This document shows positions 8,901-15,160 of a DNA stretch of 25,455 bases, piece by piece. Under the pieces are notes generated by a model that searched no databases, had not been told where the DNA came from, and saw only the letters and a list, made by a program, of their open reading frames with translations. Position 1 is the stretch's first letter. Every line of letters starts with the position of its first letter. This stretch comes from UBA2336 sp037443645 (GTDB taxonomy: Bacteria; Bacteroidota; Bacteroidia; Cytophagales; Cyclobacteriaceae): assembly GCA_037443645.1 (NCBI GenBank), contig JBBINY010000040.1:1-25455 (forward strand), read 5' to 3'. Both the position numbers and the translations under genes were made by a program.

Positions 8901-9091
8901 CACACAAAGCGGTTTGTAGCGAGCTTCAGCAGTATTTCATCCACCTGGCCTTCTCTGCCAAAATAGAGATGGCATTCATCTACCGTGAAAGGCCGTAAAC
9001 CCGGAAATGGATTAGTCGTATCAGGCTGAATTTCAGTCAGAATATCAGGTAATTCCTGCTGCGGTTCGGTGTGTAGCGGCTGACTCAGCAT
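5933..9091 (-). CDS. Membrane-anchored STAND NTPase with coiled coil and seven-bladed WD40 propeller
   Basis: 1052 residues. Residues 27-60 hold NPFPGLRPF and YFGRE, the entry signature of the nSTAND1 class. Walker A is GYSGSGKSS (67-75), Walker B with the DQFEEL signature is at 164-174, and the MRSDF motif at 214-218 and LPILQHAL at 281-288 match the family. One transmembrane helix lies at about 514-535 with KRMLRRAR before it and few charges after it, so the NTPase should be cytoplasmic and the rest periplasmic. Residues 536-650 form an Ala/Glu/Gln-rich coiled coil. Residues 720-1015 contain seven WD40 blades, such as VEFSPDGKLLASAGADKRV, and the tail carries MSRNMTAEEW, often found after such propellers. 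There is no N-terminal effector domain. STAND proteins are signal-sensing switches that oligomerise with nucleotide. It is first in a tight operon with barrel and lipoprotein genes. Confidence 0.9.
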   Translation of the reverse strand: MLSQPLHTEPQQELPDILTEIQPDTTNPFPGLRPFTVDECHLYFGREGQVDEILLKLATNRFVCVMGYSGSGKSSLMSCGLVPVLYGGFVSHSSPHWHVIITRPGASPIENLAESVVQYMVQHKRIRQEDVPIYRSIILSVLRSGPHGLAEISRFLQTFRQDNVFFMLDQFEELFRYHDSLPANETENETQAYINLILHAIHQPETPIYVAVTMRSDFIAKCAAYPGLTQVVNTSNYLVPQMTREQKKLAIEGPVAVAGGKISQRLVKKLLNDMGKNQDQLPILQHALMRTWDYWINNREPGEPMDLRHYNAIGRIEQALSQHANEVLEELSPREKEIAEVLFKNITEKSAESRGMRRPGKLSLIARLADADDEEMIAVVEHFRKPGRSFLMPPHTVTLNSESIIELSHESLMRIWTRLNAWVDEEFESAQMYKRLSDAAAMYQIGRTGLWRPPDLQLALNWQKKQRPTREWAQRYDEAFERAIVFLDTSRITYEAELKNQELQQKRMLRRARTTAVILGVAAVIALLFLVFAYIQKVEADNQTRLAEAREKEAAQQRTLAEQKQLEAEAATELAYKAREEAIQANENLKQALQEATRQRNIAIAALRRAEEQEELAIAAGEKERIQRIIAESETERANQNFDRANRLYMLAVAQKLAGTSFQEDDDHDLAGAQIMQAYHFNSRFGGKKYDPYIYNGLYHAMKLFSGSSFNAVRVPGPARNRINSIAVSSRSATFYAAAADGRIFSGNYENQTTVPTGFENAFPNRVIALSEDERYLANGTDSAAIQVYDLQSKSQKPLVVKGLGGSTNALAFLPDNSGFVAAKASRVITWVDHRTGKTRTIASLPFEVKALSVSPDGLTLAGAAWSGQLVLIDIQSGRVEKLLELPGVQILSVQFSPDGKRLAYGTFEITDKRGLVKLYDLASRKDERQFSGHKAGVYDVEFSPDGKLLASAGADKRVQMWVLDNPEDLPVVMENNNGFVWDIAFARGSDYLIAACHESEVRIWPTDPKFLASQICPKMSRNMTAEEWKTYVGSDIDYENTCVNLLIKDYQ

Positions 9092-9238
9092 AACGTGCCA
9101 CGAAGAACCTGAAATTTAACGATTTGAAGCTGAAAAGTTAAGCCCACACTTCAATTATTAGGTTAAAAAGTAAAAATCAAACGACTCAGTTTAAAAAATA
9201 GACCCTAAATAAGTAAAAATGCGCTTGATTCGCAAATT
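9092..9238 (-). promoter_or_regulatory. AT-rich 147-nt leader region of the STAND operon
   Basis: This spacer must hold the operon promoter, since the gene before it (12391-9239) runs in the same direction. On the minus strand a TTTG lies about 68-90 nt upstream of the start, but no good TAnnTTTG sits at the right distance. No hairpin terminator with a T tract is obvious after the transporter gene either, so read-through is possible. Confidence 0.3.
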
Positions 9239-12200
9239 TTAGAAGAATTCAATCACCCGATCGGCAAGTTTCACATTGTCGGAGAGCAGCTCATAAAATT
9301 GGTCCTTATTGATCTTCAACAGGCTGACATCGGTTTTGGCTATAATCAGGTTCGTGCTTACAAAATTGGGCATGGCAAGCATCTCTCCGATAAACTCGCC
9401 ATCCTTAAATGTTCCGGCCAGGGTTCCTTTTTGATAAAATTCAACTTCGCCTTTAACAATAACCAGAAAGTCGTTATTCACCGTTTCATCAAGTGTCAGG
9501 GATTCTTCGTTCCGCAGAGTCAATTCAGTACTGATGTCTGCAAGATAAGTAAGTGTGATCCCCGGTATATCTTCAAATACGTTCACCCGGGTGAAGAACA
9601 GGATTTTGCTGAAGCGGCTTAGCCGTTCGGTAAGAACAATTTCGTCCAGTTCCTTTTTAAGGGCAGCGCCCAGCCTCCTGGAGTTCTCCTCGTATTCAAT
9701 TTCATCAATCCTCCACAAAGCAAACGCAGCTACTTCACGAATCAACGTATCGGGGTTAAACAATTGGGCGATCAAATCCAATTTGAAATCCTCAATGCGT
9801 TGGTTGCCTATCTGATACAACACACATGCTTTCGTCCACCGGTTTGATTGGGTGAAGTCGCGGTTAATAATAAACTTCAATACCAAGCGGGAGTCAAGCT
9901 TTACGCGCGGGTAAAATATATCCAATCGTTTAATGCGCTCGTCAACAGAAATTTCGTCTACTACCGGGATGATGCGCTGCTTCAATTGTTCCGACAAAAA
10001 AACATCCAGCAGTTCAACCGCATACGTTATTCCTTCGGTGGTTCCGCTTTCAATATTCTCCTTTACAAGCTGTATAGACCGGGTGTCGTAAAGCATCGCA
10101 AGCAGCATATAAATATGCTCAATATCATTTTGGATCTCCCACTGTAACGACTTGATAATATGCTCATTATCATTCTCTGACCCAAGTTCCTGTATAGCAC
10201 TCAGATTCCAGCGCAAATCGGCTATATCGTTTTCGATGGCATATTTGATGCGGGTTATTTGTGATACCCCCGCTTTAAAACCACATTCACCGAGAGAAAG
10301 CAGAACCTGAGATACAATAACTTTATTGGGGTAATCAATTTTATTCCAGAGCAAGTCTTTTGCACGCTGCCCTCCTATCCTGCCCATAGCCTGAATAATC
10401 CGCGTCATCAAATGCGTACTTTGCCCGCTTTTATAGAATGCCGACTCCAACGCGGGCAGTGTTTTGGGGCCGATCAGCACCAATGCATTCATTGCCTGAT
10501 TACTAAACACCGGGTTCGCCATATTAGCAATGATGGCATTGATGACTTCGAGATTGTGCTTTTTGATCGCTGATTTAATTGCTGTGTTTCTAACCTTCGC
10601 TTCGGGATCATTGAGTAATTCAATCAGAAAGGAAATTGAATCATCTGCAGATGTGTGTAACAGCAACTCAGCGGCATATTGACGGTCATTTGAATTGCCC
10701 GACCGGGCCAATCGCTGAATACGGGCCTTAGTAATGTCTCCATCGTTATCCAGAATCATTTGCAGGTCGGCAACGCTAAGCACATTCTTTTCCGAAGGCT
10801 TGGTTTTATCCGGGTCAATCCGGATAACATATTGGTCAGACACGGAAAGACCCTTCATTTCATTCATTCGTTCCTGAGCATAGTGCCTTACCGCCTCATC
10901 TTCATTGCGAATGAGGCTGTTAACCCAAACCGGGGTTTGACTTGCGTTGATTTTCTCCAACAGCTTATAGGAAAATACTGCGCGGTTATTATCTGAAACA
11001 GTTAACAAATCTTCTAACCTGCGGGTAATCCGGGTAAATCCGACTTCGAGTTTATCCTGCTTCAGATCCGGGCTCTCAAGCTTCATCCGAATTTTATTCT
11101 TGTAGCCTGAATAAAGCCTGTTAACCACAACAAAGTATAGAGCAGCCAGAAAGGCAAGCAGCACCGAAACGTGGATGACATCAAACCAGGCTATCATGCT
11201 CAATCCGAAAATAGCAAGGCCGACTACAAACCGGGCGCTTTCATTAACCAGCCCTTCAACTTTGGATTGCAGGTTAAAACGTACCCGGCTGTCCAGCGGA
11301 ATAAAAAACAATTTCAGAACGGGCACCTCCAACGATTCCCGGAGCGTCCAGTTGAACAACCGGCTCATGGCCATAAACAGAAAGAAGTAAATAAAACCTG
11401 CCGGAGAACCCTCTTTATGGAAACCAAAAATACTGCCAGTGATGATTGAGCCAACAGAAAAAACTGCGAGTACAATAGGTAAAATAAACAAAGAAGTGCG
11501 CAACCCGTAATTGCCTATAATTCGTTGATTAACAAATGTTTGCATAATCAAGCTTAATCCATATACCGCAGCCGTAAAAAAAGCCATGAAGTCAGTAAGG
11601 GCGCGTTGATCAGCATACTGCTCTTTGACCATTTGCTGGAATGAGAACTGATTGAGAATGAAGGCGGACATGGACACCATAAGCACCACCGACATAACCA
11701 TAATGTACTTGTCGGAAAACATTCTGCGAACATTGGTTTCTCGTTTCAATTCAGCGTCTAATTCACCCGGGTCGTTCTTTGATAGCTTAAATTTACCGGC
11801 AATGATTGCCAGCAGTACACCCATCAACAGGATGCTCACACAACAAGCCATCAGATAATCACTGGTTTCAGGAACAAGAAATGCGGTAAACGGGATAAGA
11901 AATGAAGCAACGATGGCAGCAATTAGCTGCCCGGTGTCTATCCAGCCAATAATATTTTTTGACTGCCTGAAATTGAACAAGCGGCCAAAGGTTCCCCAAT
12001 AACTCAACATCAGCAAAGCCACCATCGGGCCGGATGAGCAGTACATGGCAAAGATTACATATCCTTGCCAGTCAGGGTCTCCGAAATGAAGCAACCAGTA
12101 AACAGTAATGGTAAAACTGAAGATTATGCCTATTACCACAAGGGTAAGAATGGAAAAGCGGATGCGGTTTTGCAAGAATGAAAAAATGGCCGTTGAAAGA

Positions 12201-12391
12201 ATCCCCAGCATACCGGCCGCAAGAAATGCCTTATCCAGGTATTCACCCATCCGGTTGAGAAACAGGGAGTCGGCAGTAACCTGGTAGGTGGCGATAAACA
12301 CCCCCATGAAAAATCCGGTTGCCAGCATATACGCCACCTGCTGCTGCTCCATGCTGGTAATGCGAAAGGATCTTGTGAGGTTTGGTATCAT
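9239..12391 (-). CDS. NTT/ADP-ATP-carrier-like 12-TM transporter fused to HEAT repeats and a cyclic-nucleotide-binding-like domain
   Basis: 1050 residues. Residues 15-425 contain about twelve hydrophobic helices with features of the TLC/NTT nucleotide-transporter superfamily (MFS-related): the N-terminal SFRITSMEQQQVAYMLATGF segment and a FNFRQSKNIIGWIDTGQ loop at 139-155. A soluble helical region at about 490-900 has HEAT-repeat spacing, for example LLNDPEAKVRNTAIKSAI. The last 115 residues resemble a cyclic-nucleotide-binding beta-roll (FLVIVKGEVEF, GEFIGEML), but the phosphate-binding Arg expected in a PRAAT-like motif is absent; VSTNLI stands there. Substrate is unknown: classical NTTs exchange ATP/ADP, but free-living bacteria also carry such fusions. 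Internal Met14 (12352) is a possible alternative start; ATG 12391 is preferred because the N-terminal segment looks like part of the family. Confidence 0.85.
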   Translation of the reverse strand: MIPNLTRSFRITSMEQQQVAYMLATGFFMGVFIATYQVTADSLFLNRMGEYLDKAFLAAGMLGILSTAIFSFLQNRIRFSILTLVVIGIIFSFTITVYWLLHFGDPDWQGYVIFAMYCSSGPMVALLMLSYWGTFGRLFNFRQSKNIIGWIDTGQLIAAIVASFLIPFTAFLVPETSDYLMACCVSILLMGVLLAIIAGKFKLSKNDPGELDAELKRETNVRRMFSDKYIMVMSVVLMVSMSAFILNQFSFQQMVKEQYADQRALTDFMAFFTAAVYGLSLIMQTFVNQRIIGNYGLRTSLFILPIVLAVFSVGSIITGSIFGFHKEGSPAGFIYFFLFMAMSRLFNWTLRESLEVPVLKLFFIPLDSRVRFNLQSKVEGLVNESARFVVGLAIFGLSMIAWFDVIHVSVLLAFLAALYFVVVNRLYSGYKNKIRMKLESPDLKQDKLEVGFTRITRRLEDLLTVSDNNRAVFSYKLLEKINASQTPVWVNSLIRNEDEAVRHYAQERMNEMKGLSVSDQYVIRIDPDKTKPSEKNVLSVADLQMILDNDGDITKARIQRLARSGNSNDRQYAAELLLHTSADDSISFLIELLNDPEAKVRNTAIKSAIKKHNLEVINAIIANMANPVFSNQAMNALVLIGPKTLPALESAFYKSGQSTHLMTRIIQAMGRIGGQRAKDLLWNKIDYPNKVIVSQVLLSLGECGFKAGVSQITRIKYAIENDIADLRWNLSAIQELGSENDNEHIIKSLQWEIQNDIEHIYMLLAMLYDTRSIQLVKENIESGTTEGITYAVELLDVFLSEQLKQRIIPVVDEISVDERIKRLDIFYPRVKLDSRLVLKFIINRDFTQSNRWTKACVLYQIGNQRIEDFKLDLIAQLFNPDTLIREVAAFALWRIDEIEYEENSRRLGAALKKELDEIVLTERLSRFSKILFFTRVNVFEDIPGITLTYLADISTELTLRNEESLTLDETVNNDFLVIVKGEVEFYQKGTLAGTFKDGEFIGEMLAMPNFVSTNLIIAKTDVSLLKINKDQFYELLSDNVKLADRVIEFF

Positions 12392-12401
12392 GGTATACCG
12401 G

Positions 12402-12409
12402 CAAATATA
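12402..12409 (-). promoter_or_regulatory. Exact -7 element (TATATTTG) 10 nt before the transporter start
   Basis: The minus strand reads TATATTTG, then 10 nt, then the ATG at 12391. No TTTG lies 19-21 nt upstream, where the terminator hairpin sits instead. If used, the transcript would have almost no leader. Confidence 0.45.
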
Positions 12410-12443
12410 AAAAAATAGAGCCTGACGTTTTCCATCAGGCTCT
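12409..12443 (-). terminator. Intrinsic terminator of the ompH transcript
   Basis: On the minus strand the 9-bp stem AGAGCCTGA / TCAGGCTCT (12443-12435 and 12425-12417) with a 9-nt loop is followed by a run of T down to 12410. It ends the transcript coming from the ompH-like gene and abuts the transporter's -7 element. Confidence 0.8.
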
Positions 12444-12465
12444 GTTGTTATGAGTAGCAGGTTGG

Positions 12466-13068
12466 CTATTTCTTATTAGCCCCTTCTTTTTCAATCCGAT
12501 ATTCCTCATTTAACCGGCCGATTACCTCATCCGTAATATCTAATGCGCCCTGCCCATAAAGGATGTCGCTGCCTGGGTCCAATTTAAAGACCATCTTCAG
12601 GCCTTTTTCTTCGCCATACTTTTTTAAGAAGGCAGTAACCCGCTTGTACAACTCTTCATTGAGCTTGGACTGATCGTTCATCAACTCCTGGGTTATGCGT
12701 TGCTCGAACAATTGCAGGTTCTGCTGCTTTTTGGCAAGGTCTTCCTCCAGAGTTTTAACCTGTCCGATGGTCATGTTATTTACATTGCGTTGGTAGGCAG
12801 TGATTTCGCCCTGCAGGCTTTGCGCGCGGTTCACATAATCCTGCTCAATTTTTTTCTTTTTTGCTTCAAGAATTTCAGCCGAAGCCTTTATGTATTCGTA
12901 ATGCTTCAATACCGAATCAGAATTGATATAGGCCACAGAAAGGCTACCCGGGTCAGCTGCGGAAGTCGATCCTGAATTACCTGATGAGCGCCCTGAGAAG
13001 TAAAGATAATAGAGCCCTGTAACGGCAATCAGCAATACCACGTTAAGAATTAGCAATCCATTTTTCAT
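12466..13068 (-). CDS. OmpH/Skp-family periplasmic chaperone-like protein
   Basis: 200 residues from ATG 13068. A TTG at 13092 in the same frame would add 8 residues, but it lies inside the promoter's -7 element, so it cannot be the start of that transcript. Residues 3-25 form a signal peptide or anchor (LLILNVVLLIAV), then a short Gly/Ser linker, then the OmpH pattern: VAYINSDSVLKHYEY, a long Lys/Glu/Gln coiled coil at about 55-140, and a C-terminal part with LKMVFKLDPGSDILYG. Skp/OmpH proteins are coiled-coil holdases for outer-membrane proteins in the periplasm. No clear cleavage site follows the hydrophobic segment, so it may stay anchored in the inner membrane. It follows the gamma-carbonic-anhydrase gene but has its own promoter and terminator. 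Confidence 0.88.
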   Translation of the reverse strand: MKNGLLILNVVLLIAVTGLYYLYFSGRSSGNSGSTSAADPGSLSVAYINSDSVLKHYEYIKASAEILEAKKKKIEQDYVNRAQSLQGEITAYQRNVNNMTIGQVKTLEEDLAKKQQNLQLFEQRITQELMNDQSKLNEELYKRVTAFLKKYGEEKGLKMVFKLDPGSDILYGQGALDITDEVIGRLNEEYRIEKEGANKK

Positions 13069-13089
13069 TGAGAATCTGAATTTAGGCGA

Positions 13090-13120
13090 CAAATATAGTC
13101 AGAAGCAATTCCATGACAAA
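13090..13120 (-). promoter_or_regulatory. Bacteroidota-type promoter of the ompH-like gene
   Basis: On the minus strand TTTG (13120-13117), 19 nt, and TATATTTG (13097-13090) match both elements of the Bacteroidota primary sigma consensus exactly. The ATG at 13068 lies 21 nt downstream. This is the best promoter in the window and fixes the start of the gene. Confidence 0.8.
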
Positions 13121-13128
13121 CCCTATAC

Positions 13129-13638
13129 CTATTTGAACCAACCGGCATACATGGGGTAGTTTCTGGCCGTTCGCCTGATCGCTTCCACCATATCTTCTGA
13201 AATATCTTTAACCCGTTTGGCCGGAACTCCCGCATAAACACTCCCTGGCTCCACGCGGGTGCCAGGTAATACCACTGCACCGGCAGCGATAACGGAATTA
13301 GATCCGATAAAAGCATCGTCCATAATAATGGCCCCCATGCCAATCAACACGTTATCTTCCACCGTGCACCCATGCACCACGGCATTATGTGCAATGGAAA
13401 CATTACTGCCGATAACCAATTTAGCCCGCTGATAGGTACAGTGAAGAACGGCTCCATCTTGAACATTGGTATTATTACCGATTGTGATCGAATGAACATC
13501 GCCCCGCACCACGGCATTAAACCACACGGTGCAATTATCGCCCATGCTTACCTCACCAACGACTACTGCCCCGTCAGCCAAAAAACAATTCTGACCGAAC
13601 GTGGGTGTGTACCCCCGGACTGATTTAATAATCGCCAT
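13129..13638 (-). CDS. Gamma-carbonic-anhydrase-family left-handed beta-helix protein
   Basis: 169 residues, the usual length for the YrdA/PaaY-type family. The body is hexapeptide repeats (VVVGEVSMGDNCTVWFNAVV, VLIGMGAIIMDDAF, VIAAGAVVLPGT) forming a left-handed beta helix, with a C-terminal helix holding RRTARNY. Three His residues, H66, H84 and H89, sit where gamma carbonic anhydrases bind the metal, in LHCTY, IAHNAV and VVHGC. The family trimerises and binds Zn, Fe or Co; several members lack proven carbonic anhydrase activity, so the reaction is uncertain. Cytoplasmic, no signal peptide. It is divergent from miaB across a 66-nt spacer. Confidence 0.92.
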   Translation of the reverse strand: MAIIKSVRGYTPTFGQNCFLADGAVVVGEVSMGDNCTVWFNAVVRGDVHSITIGNNTNVQDGAVLHCTYQRAKLVIGSNVSIAHNAVVHGCTVEDNVLIGMGAIIMDDAFIGSNSVIAAGAVVLPGTRVEPGSVYAGVPAKRVKDISEDMVEAIRRTARNYPMYAGWFK

Positions 13639-13654
13639 TATGCTTCACTGACAA

Positions 13655-13687
13655 CTTGTCATATTTCATGCTAAATTATTATTTTTG
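13655..13687 (+). promoter_or_regulatory. Bacteroidota-type promoter of the miaB operon
   Basis: CTTG at 13655-13658, 21 nt, then TATTTTTG at 13680-13687: the -7 element matches exactly and the upstream element has one mismatch. The miaB ATG at 13705 lies 17 nt downstream, a normal short leader. Confidence 0.6.
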
Positions 13688-13704
13688 CAGCCTGATTACC
13701 AGAA

Positions 13705-15156
13705 ATGAACCGATTAATTGACGATTTAAACATCATTGAGGAAGGTCAGGAGCACAATGCGCAGGTGCTGCCTGCGGGGGGTACGGGTAACGGCAGGAAA
13801 CTTTACATTGAAAGCTATGGCTGCCAGATGAACTTCTCCGATAGCGAAATTGTCGCTTCGATCTTACACCAGGAAGGCTATGCCACCACGGCTGACGTCC
13901 ATGAAGCGGATGTTGTATTGCTGAATACGTGTTCCATTCGGGAAAAGGCCGAGCAAACTGTTCGCAACCGGCTAACGCAAATCAATGCCCTTAAAACAAA
14001 GAAGCCTGACCTGCTGGTAGGTGTGTTGGGGTGTATGGCCGAGCGATTAAAAACCAATTTACTGGAAGAAGAAAAAATTGTTGACCTGGTTGCCGGACCT
14101 GATGCCTACCGCGATCTTCCAAAACTGATCAGCGAAGTGGACGATGGCGGGCGAGCCGTTAACACATTTCTTTCAAAAGAAGAAACGTATGCCGATATCT
14201 CACCCGTACGACTCAACTCAAATGGTGTTACGGCATTTATTTCAATTATGCGGGGTTGCGACAATATGTGCTCATTCTGCGTAGTGCCCTTTACGCGCGG
14301 CCGTGAGCGCAGCCGCGATCCGCAATCTATTGTTGACGAAGCCCGCCAATTATTCGAGAACGGATATCGTGAAGTAACCCTTCTCGGGCAAAATGTTGAC
14401 TCTTATAAATGGAGTGCCCAGGAAAACAATAAGGGATTAATAGAACGAAAAGGAATTAAGGATGTGATAAACTTCGCCAACCTCCTTGAACGGGTGGCTC
14501 AGGTTCATCCCGAATTGCGTGTCCGGTTCTCCACTTCCCACCCCAAAGACATCACCGATGAGGTGTTGTATACCATGGCCCTGTATGAAAACATCTGCAA
14601 CTCCATTCACTTACCTGTTCAGAGCGGCAATTCACGAATTCTGGAATTGATGAACCGGGGCTATACACGCGAGTGGTACCTGGAAAAAGTAAGCCGGATT
14701 CGTGAAATTCTTGGAGAAGATTGCGGCATTTCATCGGATATGATTACCGGCTTCTGCAGCGAAACGGAAACCGAACACTCTGAGACACTAAGCCTGATGG
14801 ATGCCGTAGTGTTTGATTTCTCTTATATGTTCTATTACTCGGAACGACCCGGAACCCTGGCAGCCCGAAAGCTGCCTGACGATGTACCGCTGGCCGTTAA
14901 GAAACGCAGGTTGAATGAAATTATTGATAAGCAAAATGCCCATTCATTATTGCGCAATCAACGCGATGTAGGCAAACTGCATAAGGTACTGATTGAAGGT
15001 CCCTCGAAGCGCTCAGCCGACTACCTGCAGGGACGAAACCCTGCCAACAAAGTGGTTGTGTTCCCGAAAGAAAACTATAAAAAAGGCCAGTATGTTACTG
15101 TTAAAGTAAATGATTGCACCGGGGCCACATTGATGGGTAACGTTGTAACGAATTGA
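13705..15156 (+). CDS. miaB: tRNA-2-methylthio-N6-dimethylallyladenosine synthase
   Basis: 483 residues. MiaB is a radical-SAM enzyme that adds a methylthio group to i6A37 of tRNAs reading UNN codons. The N-terminal domain has IESYGCQMNFSDSE with Cys40, plus Cys76 (LLNTCSIRE) and Cys110 (GVLGCMAERL), which ligate the auxiliary 4Fe-4S cluster. The radical-SAM motif is MRGCDNMCSFCVVPFTRGRE with Cys185, Cys189 and Cys192. TSHPKDIT, LPVQSGN and DMITGFCSET follow as in the family, and the last 70 residues form a TRAM RNA-binding domain. The N-terminal extension of about 30 residues is common in Bacteroidota. It leads a tight plus-strand cluster; the next ATG is 4 nt after its stop. Confidence 0.97.
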   Translation: MNRLIDDLNIIEEGQEHNAQVLPAGGTGNGRKLYIESYGCQMNFSDSEIVASILHQEGYATTADVHEADVVLLNTCSIREKAEQTVRNRLTQINALKTKKPDLLVGVLGCMAERLKTNLLEEEKIVDLVAGPDAYRDLPKLISEVDDGGRAVNTFLSKEETYADISPVRLNSNGVTAFISIMRGCDNMCSFCVVPFTRGRERSRDPQSIVDEARQLFENGYREVTLLGQNVDSYKWSAQENNKGLIERKGIKDVINFANLLERVAQVHPELRVRFSTSHPKDITDEVLYTMALYENICNSIHLPVQSGNSRILELMNRGYTREWYLEKVSRIREILGEDCGISSDMITGFCSETETEHSETLSLMDAVVFDFSYMFYYSERPGTLAARKLPDDVPLAVKKRRLNEIIDKQNAHSLLRNQRDVGKLHKVLIEGPSKRSADYLQGRNPANKVVVFPKENYKKGQYVTVKVNDCTGATLMGNVVTN

Positions 15157-15160
15157 ACGA

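Noticed and set aside
9092..9238. Clear promoter for the STAND operon
   Set aside because: TTTG occurs, but no TAnnTTTG at 17-21 nt has fewer than two mismatches, so no precise site is claimed.
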